A DNA stretch of 64,000 nucleotides. Origin: Lytechinus variegatus (lineage: Eukaryota; Echinodermata; Echinoidea; Temnopleuroida; Toxopneustidae). The position numbers were made by a program, and so were the translations under genes. How positions within the stretch are numbered: the first letter of the stretch is position 1; every line of letters starts with the position of its first letter. The DNA is taken from the NCBI RefSeq assembly GCF_018143015.1, contig NC_054746.1, positions 23,450,464 through 23,514,463 of the forward strand, given 5' to 3'. Below, in pieces: positions 1 through 12,200 of the stretch. The notes beneath the pieces were generated by a model. That model was given only the letters and a program-made list of their open reading frames with translations. It did no database searches and was not told the DNA's origin.

Positions 1-523
1 TCATACTTGCTTTTTCAAAAATGTCCAACATGTTATTGAAATAAGTTACATCAGCATTGGGTGGACGATAAACACAACCAATAGTTATTGTTCTACATTT
101 CAATGATACATCAATCCATTTCGCTTCCAATAACTCGTTGTCTAAATCACATCTTTCAGAAAACGTTAAGGTGTCACGAATAAACAGTAATACTCCTCCA
201 CCTCTTTGACCATTATCTCTATCTTTTCTTACTATGTTATAACTTCCAATTTTCATTTCAGTATTGCTAATTTTTTCATGTAACCAGGTTTCAGTCAAGC
301 ATAATATATCAAAATTAAACTTGGTGATTAAAAAGCGTATTTCATCAATTTTATCATAAAGGCTACGGACATTGAGGTGACCAATTGTTAGGCCCTTGTA
401 TTTAGATAAACGAGAAGCACATTCATAGTATTCGCTCTTCGGCATGTTGGGTGACAAATTCATATTAATGTTATCTTTTCTCGTCGTCAAGTTAATTGGG
501 GCACACTCTTCTTGGCCGTGGAC
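1..523 (-). CDS. LINE ORF2, N-terminal endonuclease domain (cut by window edge)
   Basis: The minus strand is open from 523 to the window edge, with a likely ATG at 463. It reads as the start of an apurinic-type (EEP) endonuclease of a non-LTR retrotransposon: a GHLNVRSL motif, then CLTETWL, then a RGGGVLLF block, then GCVYRPPNAD. These are the first catalytic blocks of the family, which nicks target DNA to prime reverse transcription. The reverse transcriptase part would lie beyond position 1. The frame is the same as that of ORF1 upstream, with a single TAG (524-526) between them. The element is related in kind to the one at 45400-51694 but clearly different in sequence. The domain is well supported; the exact start is uncertain. 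Confidence 0.85.
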
Positions 524-3120
524 CTAATATTGACACATTTTCTCTTTGTGACCGAATTCAAAACATCTTCGGCATTGTAACTGTATTCCATGTCGGCATG
601 TGTGCTCACGGTGGTTCTGTTCGCCACAATTTCTACAGCTTGCTGGAATATCGTAGAAAGGAGGTAGGGGTCGAGCTACTGAAGCGTATGAACGACGCTT
701 ATTGGCGAGATAAGGATCCAGGTACGGATCCATTGGAGTATGACTGTGTTGTGAAGAGTTAGGATATGGAATGTGGTACCGCTGGGGGGCCTGAAAACTA
801 GTGTGGGGCCAACCGCGTAGCCAGGATTTCATTTTGGAGGGGGCGGTAAATGCACGCGAAGCGTGCCAACACTTAAAGAGCGCGCGAAGCGCGCTCCCTA
901 GGGGGTGGGTGCAGGGAGGGGGAGTTTCCCCCTCCCGCGCGAAGCGCGAAGCTTTTGGTGTTACATAAATTAAAATGAAAAGGAGCCGTCTCTCTTGTCT
1001 CTAGTGCCTATTTCAGCTCCAATTCAGTTGACTCATTGTGATTTTGAACATTGTTTTCATGAACCTTAATTTGTTTTCAAAAAGTGATTGTGAACGCACA
1101 AAAAAGGAATACATTGGAGGAAATTAAAATAATAATACCCTCGCGCGAAGCGCGGAAGCTAAAGCGTTTTATCATTTTTTTGCCATGAAAAGGGTCCCGA
1201 CTAAAGGGTCTTCTCAAAGATATATTGAATACTTCCCTTGGAAAGATCAGATTTGATTACAAACAATTTAGCGACAGTGCATATCTTTAACTCGCAAAAC
1301 AGAGGAGAAGAAGTGTATATATGCCGGGAGAAAGATATTCAGCCCCGCGCAGAGCAATGAAACTGTGACATTTCAAAGGGCGGACGTTTCATCAAAATAA
1401 TGCAGATACGTCTAATACCACCATCGACTCTAATTAAAATGATTTTCTAAGATTATTGAACTTCTTTATGAGGAAATAGTGCGCAGAAAGTTGAAACTTC
1501 TGTGATTTATTGAAATTAAATTAAAAAAAAAGAGGATTCCTAATTTCTTTGACTTATCCTGAAGTGCTTCATTTTGAATAATAAAGAAAATTAAGTGTCA
1601 TTCAACATTTCAAACTGAGGGCGCAAAACAGGGCAGGAGATGAATGTGAAGGGAAATGACATGAAGTTTAATAGAATTGGGGAAAAAAAATATTGTACTT
1701 CTTTATTTAATACGACGCGAATTTTAGGAACCTGTTTGCCCCAGAATTATGATTGTTTGGTAATGAGCTGAAAAGCAGGAGAAGTTGACTTTATGGAGGT
1801 GGAAATTGATATAAAATTTTACCCGCCCGGAGCCGACCCGACCAGAAGTTGCGCGATCAATTTAAAAAAAAAGATAACTTCATATACTTTGGCGTAGCCT
1901 TACTCTAATTCCATGCCCTAATGGATACATTTGAACTTTAACCGGTAAGAAACACATATACCTGAGGTGGAAAAACAGGGTTAGAGAAAGGGTGGGGGAA
2001 ACAATGGAGAATTGCAATATTGTCATTTAACCGCGCGCAGCGCGGAAGAAAAATTCATATATAAATTTAGAGCAAGAGTGATGGAGTTTCTCTTTTAAGA
2101 AAAAAAAAAGAATAAAAAGAAAAAAAAAACACAAAGCTACCTTTCTCCCCTTTCCTCCCTTCCCTTTTTCTTTTCTCCTTTCTTTTTTCCCTTCTTTTTT
2201 TTTTCTTTTTGGGGACGTTTTGGGGGGGGCGACCGCCCCCACCGCCCCCCCCCTGGCTACGCGCCTGTGTGGGGCGGGTTATATGTCGCGGGGGGTTGTA
2301 CACTATCCTGAGTGTAGAACTGCGAAACTCTATATTGAGGATTGGGTTGAGCAAGTTGGGTGGGTTTGGGGGGTGGAGGGGGTCTGGTTGCTTGAGGTGG
2401 TGGGGGTCTTGGATATCCATTCAAATGCATCATAGATGGGAGATGGGAGTAAGGATGAGTGGGTAAGGCTGGGAACGCATCCGGGACCCTGGGAACATCT
2501 GTTTGCACCTGATGACCTTGACGTTTTTGAAGATGAGGCTTTTGTGCTGAGAGGCGATCACTTTGATGAACTTGCTGAAAGGAGGGATTCTGGGAATTCC
2601 TAGGGTTGTCGAGTAAAGCTTCTACGGCGTATTGAACCTTGCGTAATTCCTGCGACAGTTGGTCGATGCGATGAATCATGCCCTTACATTTCATCATGCA
2701 GTTTTGATCCTTTGATCCACATTTAGCGCCGCACTGATGACATTCTTCGGATGTCAATCCTTTGTTCGAGTCTTCATCAGGAGGTTGAATGTCATTCAAA
2801 GTGGACTGATCGTTGGGCGGTGACGTTACGTCATCTACGTCATCTTCGATGTCTTCGGCTACTTCCGTAACATGTCGGATAAGGGCAAAATGTCTACAAA
2901 TTATAGTGTTTAGTAGAGGATAAATCTTTGTAAGTTCATCATGTAAAATATCAATGGGAACGCGGCTTTCAGTCTCTCTTTTACGTGCACAATCAATCAA
3001 ATCCAGAGCATGTGAAATACATTTCACTGTCAGTCCTTTCGGTAATTTGTATGTAAAGGAACTTGAGCCGGGCTCTCCCTTATATCTGTTCGTTCTCACT
3101 CTGCAAATTTTTGTTATCAT
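524..3120 (-). pseudogene. LINE ORF1 (gag-like, CCHC zinc knuckles), split by a hAT-like insertion
   Basis: ORF1 starts with ATG at 3120 and runs to 2268. It is interrupted by the element at 810-2267 and resumes at 809 in the same frame, ending with TAG at 524. The first part has an acidic stretch, a Cys-rich segment (CHQCGAKC) followed by a heptad-like region, and a Pro-rich C-terminal third. The second part holds two CCHC knuckles of form C-x2-C-x4-H-x4-C (CRNCGEQNHREHTC and CRRCFEFGHKEKMC), typical of nucleic-acid-binding ORF1/Gag proteins. Apart from the insertion no stop or frameshift is seen, so the insertion looks young. The family is inferred from the knuckles and from the endonuclease frame directly downstream. 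Confidence 0.75.
810..2267. mobile_element. Non-autonomous hAT-like DNA element with 8-bp target-site duplication
   Basis: The ends are inverted: 810 reads CAACCGCGTAGCCAGG and the far end, reversed, reads CAGGCGCGTAGCCAGG. The sequence TGTGGGGC occurs at 802-809 and again at 2268-2275, a perfect 8-bp duplication as made by hAT transposases. No transposase frame is present. The interior is AT-rich with several GCGCGAAGCGCG hairpins (about 850, 885, 940, 1140, 2032), pyrimidine tracts (2100-2215) and a G/C-rich right end. It sits inside LINE ORF1. Confidence 0.85.
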
Positions 3121-3129
3121 GGCACGTAC

Positions 3130-3960
3130 CTGTCTCGCTAAACAAACAAATGCGAGCGCGAAGCGCGAGCTGATTTTTTTTTGTATATTGACCCCAAGCA
3201 GGGACTATAAGGAATCCATTAAAAGTATACATATCTCGCCATAATCTAATGCGAGTGCAAAGCGCTTGTTGAGTTTTTAGAATTATATTCATCTAAACAC
3301 ATGAAGCACTAATCCTGATTATCATACGCATCTCACTAATCAAATATATTGCCAGCTGAAAATTTAGGAAATTCAGACCTGAAGAGGGGCATTCTAAGGC
3401 TTGTTTGTAGGAATTCACAAAGACCATGTGTATTCCACTAACCAAAATGAGGCGAGCGCGAAGCGCAAGCTAAAATATTTTCATTATTCAGATCAGACAA
3501 AAGGACATTTTTAGGAATTCATGAAGAGCATACATATCTCACCAGTCGAATGTGAACGAAAGTACGGACAGGAAATGTTTTATATTAAGACCTTAAAATG
3601 GGGCAATCACTTTAAGTAGTCATGAAAAGGAAGCATATGTCACTACATAAAACAATAATAATTCGAAGTGCGAGGAAATATATTTGGTGTATATAGATTT
3701 TAGTACAACAGGATTATATATCTCGTTAAACAGACAATGCGAGCACCAGGAACAATGAAGACATAGGCCCTGAGCAAATTAGGTTTTATAACATAACATG
3801 ATTCTTTCCCACGACCTTTCTTCTCCCTTTTTCTCTCTTTTCTCCTTTTCCCTGTTTTTTTTTTTGCCAGCCGATGGGGGGGGGGGCACGTGCCCCCATG
3901 CCCCCCGTAGTTACGCCACTGGGCAATGCCAGCGCGAAGCACCGATCTAGCGAAAATTTA
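3130..3960. repeat. Degenerate ~100-bp tandem array with GCGAGCGCGAAGCGCGAGC motif
   Basis: Units begin near 3143, 3247, 3448, 3545, 3650 and 3735. Each carries a form of the near-palindrome GCGAGCGCGAAGCGC followed by AT-rich sequence and a phrase like CATACATATCTC. The last unit is interrupted by about 180 bp ending in a hAT-like terminus (CCCCGTAGTTACGCCACTG, to 3922). Similar arrays occur at 55795-56420 and, reversed, at 59370-59640. Confidence 0.65.
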
Positions 3961-4217
3961 TGATATGAAGAATTTATATTTTCCAGGTCTTCCCCTCACG
4001 TTTCATTCATTTGTCTTTCTCATCTTACTTAATTTTTACCTACTCCCTTTCTCCCCCTCCTTTCCCACTTTTCTCACCTTTTTTCCATTTTTTGTGCCGC
4101 TTTTTTTTATTCAAATGACGTTTTATTGGTCGCTTCAAGTTACATTCAATTCAATACAATTGAACAAGTAAAAAAATGATACATTATACGAAATTACATA
4201 TAATTTAACAATTACGG

Positions 4218-4367
4218 GGGCCGCGGAAGCGGGGTCCCCCCCCCGCCCCACTTTTTTCCAAAACTGTGCACAAAAACGTAAAAATGACCATAAGATTTTT
4301 TTTGCTTGATCAGCCCACACCCCCCACTTTTGGCCCAGCCCCCACTTTGAAAACCATTCCGCGGCCC
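4218..4367. mobile_element. Short MITE with GGGCCGCGGAA inverted ends
   Basis: GGGCCGCGGAA at 4218-4228 is matched by TTCCGCGGCCC at 4357-4367, an 11-bp perfect inverted repeat 150 bp apart. The interior is C-rich with repeated CCCCCACTTT blocks. There is no coding capacity. Confidence 0.6.
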
Positions 4368-4439
4368 TAGCTGACTTACATAACCACTGTATCATGTCTA
4401 TAGCCACCTGCGTGTGATTTGAGTTTTGTCAGACCGTCA

Positions 4440-4590
4440 ATCAGATATGATTATTTACGTATGGGACCGTCCTTTAACGTCACCATCCGAAAGACGTGAC
4501 CGGGGCTCGAACCTCTGCATCAATTTGTAACTTCACCACATCAGCTTGGATTATACAGGCGCACGCCACAGCGCCTATAGTTCGAAGACA
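4440..4590 (-). repeat. tRNA-like SINE fragment (pol III A and B boxes)
   Basis: On the minus strand a possible A box (TGGCGTGCGCCTG, about 4555-4567) is followed about 40 bp later by a good B box, GGTTCGAGCCCC (4502-4513). The tail reads GATGGTGACGTTAAAGGACG. Spacing and order fit a tRNA-derived SINE rather than a functional tRNA, because no acceptor stem closes. The GTGGCGTGCGCCTGTA stretch also resembles the 7SL/Alu head, but this match is short. Confidence 0.45.
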
Positions 4591-5237
4591 CTCCTTTTGT
4601 TATTTCGAATAGCTAAAAGAATTATTTTCGTATAGTCAACAAATAAACACAATCAGAAACTGTTGGTGTACATATATTCATCTACTAAGATAAATAGATT
4701 TCTTGGCAATAACTAGAACATGATTAAAAAGAGAGCCTTTTTTGATAACATATACCGAATATTACACTTTTTCCGTTCAAAATGAAAAATCAAAAATACT
4801 TTTCCTATAAAGCCATATAAAGCCGATTCCAAAATAACTAAATGAACAATTCCAAAATAAATGTTCGATGGTTTCTTTTTCTGCATTAGACACAGATAAT
4901 GACTTTCATTATAGTTCAAGTTAAAAATATCGTAATACTTTGAACTGAAAGTTTCTCTATACTAGTGTTCAATAGAATAAATGAACAAGCCAATACCAAT
5001 TCATTATCTGAAATATCATTTATTTTTGAAGTCTATACTGGACGCTTATATCTTTCTGCTACCAATATATCATAAAAATGTTTACTTTGATTTTGTTTAT
5101 TTACTTGATAGAAAAGAGAGCTAATTAAAACATATAGAAATACATAAAAACGAAAACGGGAGGAGAAAACAAAATATACTGAGAATTGATAGAAGCATAG
5201 ATGGAAATATTAAAACAAGGAAGTAGATTTTTAAAAA
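4591..5237. other. AT-rich intergenic DNA, no gene seen
   Basis: No long open frame, splice pattern or clear repeat structure was recognised here. Confidence 0.5.
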
Positions 5238-5308
5238 GATAGAAATAGAACCAGAACCCCCCCCCCTACCTGGCAGGGGGGGGGGGGTTCTGGTTCTATT
5301 TTTATATC
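5238..5308. repeat. G/C-tract hairpin
   Basis: AGATAGAAATAGAACCAGAAC followed by a C run is mirrored after a short spacer (TACCTGGCA) by a G run and GTTCTGGTTCTATTTTTAT. The two arms of about 30 nt pair almost perfectly and include homopolymer arms of about ten C and twelve G. This is a strong foldback and G-quadruplex candidate. Confidence 0.75.
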
Positions 5309-5909
5309 TGCCTTCGCTGCCCCTGGATGTACTTAATCCTTGCATGGTCACATTCTGGATGCCGCATGTGAATTGCAGTACTATATGCATGCTCGATCCG
5401 GATCCCAGAATTCAACGCGGCGGCGCGGCGACATAAAGAGGGTCATCACGCCACGCCAGTGTCGGTTTTCGTAAAACGACCGCTGATTGGATGCTTTCAA
5501 TTTGATACTGTGCTGTGATAATCAAATAAAAGATACTTGTTAGGATATCAAATGATATTTAAATGATCTAATAACAACTCGTAAGTATATTTCATTCAAT
5601 AAAGTGATATCTATTAAATTTCATCAACCAAAATAATTTTTCAGAAAAATGATTCAATAAATCAATAAATCAGATATCCAATCAGATGGTATTTCTTTAG
5701 TACAGTTCATCGGGCGTTACGTGTGCATGCGCTTTCGACAGAACTCTGCGTTTGTGTGGTACCGTTTGTGTGCAAGGAGTAGAGTGCTGCCATTCTTTTC
5801 CTTTGAATTAAATTAATTTAGTCGTCATAGGTTTAGAATTTATCATATTATAGTTCTGTTATTTAACCTGCATACATAGAGTCTGTGAAGAGAAATCAAA
5901 GGTGACAAA
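5309..5909 (+). promoter_or_regulatory. Upstream region and 5' UTR of the HNRNPU-like gene
   Basis: The region precedes the SAP exon. It contains a short GC-rich patch (5415-5435) in otherwise AT-rich DNA. No TATA box is evident. An untranslated lead of unknown length runs into the ATG at 5910, whose context is GACAAAATGA. The transcription start cannot be fixed from sequence. Confidence 0.35.
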
Positions 5910-6222
5910 ATGAGTGAGATTGAACCATCCAAATTGAAGGTCGCGGAGCTTCGCGCGGAACTGCAAGCGCGTGGACTTGATTCAAAGGGAGTGAAAGCTG
6001 TCCTTGTTGATCGACTTGAGAATGCTTTGCTTGCCGAAGCCGAGGAAGTAGGGAATGAGAACGAACCTGCGGAAGCAGAAGAGGATGACAATTTTGACGA
6101 AGATGTTGTAGAACTAGCACAAGAAGCACTACCAGAAGCAGAGCAAGGATTTGGTGATGAATTTGGATTTTCAGGGGATCAGGATGGAACCAGCCAAGAA
6201 GCAGACGATCTCTTGCAAGCAG
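5910..6222 (+). CDS. HNRNPU-like exon 1: SAP domain and start codon
   Basis: This exon encodes residues 1-104. The SAP helix-loop-helix is clear ([19 protein letters not shown], then [10 protein letters not shown]). SAP domains of this family bind AT-rich scaffold-attachment DNA. An acidic stretch follows. The ATG at 5910 is the first in frame and lies directly before the conserved SAP start. Donor is CAG|GTACAG. Confidence 0.93.
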
Positions 6223-9200
6223 GTACAGGTTCGGGAATTCGGCCAAGGCATTGTCAAGAAAAGTCTTGACTTGTCCATCGCCTATCGGCCATCTTCACTC
6301 AAATTAACGTTAGGCCTATCTAAATAAGATTAAGTAAAGTTGAACTTTGAAGTTAACATTTAAGTACATTCCCGCTGTCACTCAGTGTCTGATATTTGGC
6401 ATGTCATGATGTGATGTATGCAACTGCAACTTCTATGCTAGCACTATATAGGCCCCTAATCCCCTATGGCTATGCAACATTGCAAGCATGTTTTTGTAAA
6501 ATAATGGAGTAGGGCCTAGTCAGAATTATAATGTATGCCAGGGCCTAAGACTAAGTTGTTTTTCGACATGTATGTTAAATATTTGTTAATTTATAATTAA
6601 GCTTCTCTGCACTATTTTTTTTCTAAAATTTCTGTTCACAAAATGATACTTGCACCACCAAGCCAATGTAAATATTTGTTAAATATATGTGACTTTGTCT
6701 ATTTTTAATTGCAATGTTCATATTCAAATTCCATCTCTCAATAATTAATGAAATCTTGATATATCGCCATGTTTCACAGTCGAGATCGAGATTTGGCCTT
6801 CGTTAAACATAGCGCATCACACGTTAAAAGTCAATGCGTGCAAGAGCTGCTGAAATGCGATGTGCAACCCAGAAGTTGCAGCGCTCATTTGCTCCCGCAT
6901 TGCGATTGGTGTATATCATGAAGCCAGCATTCTGCAAGCTAGACTGACAAATCCGCTGTTTCAGAAGAGTTTTTCAACATTTTCTGCATTTTTTTTGGCC
7001 ATTGGGCTTGTAATGGTGGAGTTTTGATTATAATTTGGCAGCTTGGCCTAATAACAGATTTAGCCAATTTGGCAGACCAGTTACAAAAAGTGCGACCATC
7101 AAAATTTCTTCTATCATTGCCTTTTTTACTGGTCACAAAAAAGTGCCATAAGGAGCTTGTCTGGGTCGTGAAATGTGTGGCATTGTGATGCTTTATGCAT
7201 ACATTGCAAATCCTTAAAGTTGTGCAAAACTTGACAGAAAACTTCATAAAATCTTGCAACTTCACGTCTGTCTCTGTATTTTTTTTTTTGGGGGGGGTGT
7301 AAAAAGTTGAAGTGGTTAATCATACCACGGTAAAACCTTTCATTACTTTGTATTTTGACCAGAACTTTCTCTTGTTTCAGGTGAAGAGGGTGGAGATGAC
7401 CAACTCTTGGCAGACTTGGAAATTCCTCCAGCTATGGAGGAACCGGAAGCAGAAGTAGAGCCAGAACCGCAAGAAGAAGCTATGGTGCAAGAGGAGGATG
7501 CTATGCCTCAAGTTACAGAAGGTGAACCAGAAGCAACGAATGAACAGGAGCAGGTTGAACAGCCACCAGAAAGCATGGAGCAAGAAGCCCAACCACAAAC
7601 AGAAGAGAAGGAAGGTGAAAATAAAGAGCAGTCTGGAGATGGTAAGGAAAATACATGCTCTGAGTATAGCATGTTAGTTTCCCATTTTCCTTTTGACAAA
7701 AATGTGTATTCAAGAATTCTATAGCCTTTCTAAAACATGCAGAATTTCATGAATCACATTTTCAATTATGTTTCTGTGTCAGGTGTAATGAAGTACCACA
7801 AATGTTTGACTTTTTGTATTTATAGGAGACAAGAAAGAAGAAGGTGACAAGGATAAAGAAAGGAAGCGCGACTATGAGAACAGGAACCGTGATCGCCGAT
7901 TTGGAGGCAGAGATAGATCTCCCAGGAGAAGGTGGGTACAAGCCTTGAAATGAGCACCTGTGAGCCGGGGGCAATTTTTTGTCTCACCTGCGAAGCAGAG
8001 TGAGACTATTATAGGCGCCGCTTTTCCGACGGCGGCGGCAGCGTCAACATCAAATCTTAAAGATAAATTCCAGTATTGGTAACGATCTCAAAATGACTTT
8101 TTACAGAATCTAATATAATGACCACCCAAGTGTCTGTTTGTATGAATAAAAAATATGTGCCAAAGGATTCTGGAAGAAATTGTGTAATTGCTGAGAAATA
8201 AGCAAAATAAGCGCGGATTCGGTCACTTCCGTCGGGTCTTTATTCCAGCAATAATAATACACTGTCCCACGTGTGCCTATCTGTGTTGGTGATCTTCATT
8301 GTGAACATTTTTCAGCGTAGATTTCAAGATTTCACAAAGTTCAGTTTATGTAACTTTACCAGATCTAGATCCTCGATGATATACTGACAATTAAGCCTGG
8401 TTTTGCAGACTTTCTCATGAAATCAGTGTTTACTGCAACTACTGGCATTTCTCTTTAACCTGAGGTTAAGTTTTTGAAATGACATCATAACTTAGAAAGT
8501 ATATGGACCTAGTTCATGAAACTTGACCATAAGGTTAATCAAGTATTACTGAACATCCTATTAAAGTTTCATGTCACATGACCAAGGTCAAAGGTCATTT
8601 AGGGTCAATGAACTTAGACCATGTTGGAGGAATTAAAATCGAAATCTTAACCTGAGGTTAAGTTTTTGAAATGTCATCATAACTTGGAAAATATATGGAC
8701 CTAGTTCATGAAACTTGGACATAAGGTTAATCAAGTATCACTGAATATCCTGCATGAGTTTCACGTCACATGACCAAGGTCAAAGGTCATTTAGGGTCAA
8801 TGAACTTTGGCCGAATTGGGGATATCTGTTGAATTCCCATCATAACTTTGAAAGTTTATGGATATGATTCATGAAACTTGGACATAATAGTAATCAAGCA
8901 TCACTGAATATTTTGTGCAAGTTTCAGGTCTCATGATTAAGGTCAAAGGTCATTTAGGGTCAATGAACTTTGGCCGAATCGGGGGTATCTGTTGAATTAC
9001 CATCATTACTTTGAAAGTTTATTAGTCTAGTTCATTAAACTTGGACATATGAGTAATCAAATATCACTGAACATCCTGTGCGCGTTTCAGGTCACATGAC
9101 CAAGGTCAAAGGTCAATGAACTTTGGCCGAATTGGGTTTATCTGTTGAATTACCATCAAAACTATGAAAGTTTATGGATTTGATTCATGAAACTTGTACA

Positions 9201-12200
9201 TAAGAGTAATCAAGTATCACTGAACATCCTGTGCGAGTTTCAGGTCACATGATCAAGGTCAAAGGTCATGTATGGTCAATGAACTTTGGCCATGTTGGGG
9301 TTTTTTGTTGAATAACCATCATATCTCTGTAAGTTTATTGGTCTCGTTCATAAAAAGTGGACATAAGAGTAACCATGTATCACTGAACATCTTGTGCGAG
9401 TTAGAGTAGTATTCAAAGTCAGCACTGCTGCTATATTGAACCGCGTGATGCAGGTGAGACGGCCAGAGGCATTCCACTTGTTTTTTAAATTGCCCCCGGC
9501 TCACAGGTTTTTTACAGGAACCGGGGGCAATTAAAAAATATATATAACGGTGAACCACACTGCAAATTTGTTGAGCACAGCTCCTGCAATTTTTTAATTA
9601 GTACATGAATAGCATATGCTAAGTATTAGGCTTATTCAAACATTTTAAGAAATCAGATTTAAATGTTTAAGTGTGTTTTGACACTCTCACTCCACATCCC
9701 CTTTACAACCACACACACACATGGGCTTATTTATTTTCATCTTTAATGAACCACGATCAATGACCCCCCCCCCCCCTCCCCGCAAAAAATCTAAATAAAT
9801 GAATAAAATAAAAATATAGAAAGAGAGAATTCAGATCAAATAATAAATTTTGAAAAAAATGTATAATTTTTAAGGTTTTTTTCATGGTTAGAATCACGGG
9901 TGTGAGTGAGTGTTTGTGTGTGATTGTGACTGTAAGGTGCACTTGGATTGCATATAAATTATGCTAAAGAAATGAAGAAATGAAATCAATATCCAACTCG
10001 GTCTATTCAAATTCCAGCACATATACATGTAGCCAGAGGCTATGTAGGCCTACCTGTATATTGTAGGTTCATATACAAGTGTACCTTAAAGTAGAAATAT
10101 ATTGAAAATCGTAAAACTGGAGAATCATATATCACAATAAAGGAGAAAATAAGGAGAACACGATGGTGTACATCATTTATCATGGAGACGGATGAAACTC
10201 AGTTAATTGATAGTTTAAAGTTCTCTCTCTGAATGCTTCAAACACGCAGAATTACGTCCGCGAAATTGGGGATTTTTTATGACGTCACTGTCTGTACGAG
10301 AGGCGTGATTGGCTCTCCCATGTGAAGCTCCACTTGCATGCAAAACCTGTTGCAAGGGTACATTTTCTCCACATTGTCACTGAATACTTCGATCCCGAAA
10401 TGATCGAAAGAAAACCCAGAATTTTATCTAGATTTGGATTTTCAAATTGATGATTTTGAGATGAAGAGAATGATGATGAAGTGAAACAACACAGTGACGT
10501 AGTTGGAGGTAAATTGGGGGAATTACGCCGATGATGATGAAAATTCAACTTGCAACACAATCACAAGTAAAGTAATGTACATACCGATTCGCTACCAATT
10601 CATGCTGCTGGAAGTGCTAGCTACACCGCTCGGGCCAAATTGAATTCATGCTGAACATGAATAACCACATCCAGACAGTCTATCATAAGAAGGAAAATGA
10701 TATAACAAGTGAATAATCCGAACCTGAAGGCAAATCAACTCAACGAATAGTACCAGACGATATGGCATATGCACTGACGATAAACTTCATCCGGCTGGAT
10801 AGATTGTCACTCGTTCTGTTAGATGTAACTTTTATCTCATTAATTTGACAAAATTACGAAACTCGGGGAATTATTATTCTATATAAAAATATAGTAACAT
10901 CTCTTATCATTTTTTGAATTACGATAAAACCTGTTTTGAAGGAAAACGTTGAGGTAAATTAAAATTAGATGTAAAAGATCATCCCATCATGCGTAGCATT
11001 ATGTGATCGTAAACAAACCATCACAACAACACATGCCGTATTGTTTGCTCGCCTTGCATTGGCTGAGACTGAGAGAACTATGCACGTTTTGCACAGCTCT
11101 CAATCAGCAAGGAAGGAATACGTGCATGTTTGCGATGGTTTGTTTGCAATGACATACAAGCTACGCATGGGGGGGGGGGGTTTAAAAGTAATTTTAGTTT
11201 ATCTCAACGTTTTCCTTCAAAAGAGGTTTTATCGTAATACAAAAAATAATAAGAGATGTTACTATATTTTTATATATATAAATAATTCCCCGAGTTTCGT
11301 AATTTTGTCAAATTAATGAGTTACAAATTACATCTAACAGAACGAGTGACAATCTATCCCAGCCACATGAAGTTTATCGTCGGTGCATATCGTCTGCTGC
11401 TATTCGTTGAGTTGATTTGCTTTCAGCTAGGTTAATTCGGATTATTCACTTGTTTGTAAGTACAGTTATATCATTATTTTTCTTCTTATGAAAGACTCTC
11501 TCTGGATGTGGTTATTCATTTTCATGGATTTAATTTGGCCCGCGCGGTGTACGTATAGCTACCACTTGTAGCAGCAGCTGCATGAGTTGGTAGCGAATCG
11601 GCATGTACATGACTTTACTTGTGATCGTCAGGCAAGTTGAATTTTCATCATAATCATCGGCATTGTTCCCCCATTATTTACCTCCAACTACCTCACTGTG
11701 TTGTTCACTTCATCATCATTCTCTTCATCTTTAAAATCATCAATTTGAAAATCCAAATATAGATAAAATTCTGGGTTTTCTTTCATTTCGTGATAGAAGT
11801 ATTCAGTGACAGTGTGGAGAAAACGTACCCACGCAACAGGTTTTGCATGCAAGTGGAGCTTCACGTGGGAGAGCCAATCACGCCATTCGTACAGACAGTG
11901 ACGTCATCAAATTCCAGTCAATTCAGAGACCGATGCGAGGCATATTTCGGAGGGGCATTTTAGCGTTTTTCAATCGGCGATTTTCACCTTTTTGTATTAT
12001 TTTCGGTATTTTTGAATGACCCACTGATGATCCCCACATCATTACCTTTCCATTAATATATAATAAGACCACATTCATAATCAATATATTTCTCCTTTAA
12101 GTTTTTCACAAGTTATTTGAAAACGCAGATCTCCACAGAAAATGCCTTTCACTATTGGAGAGTCTAAATTCGGTGAAAATGTATTCATTAATAACTTAAA

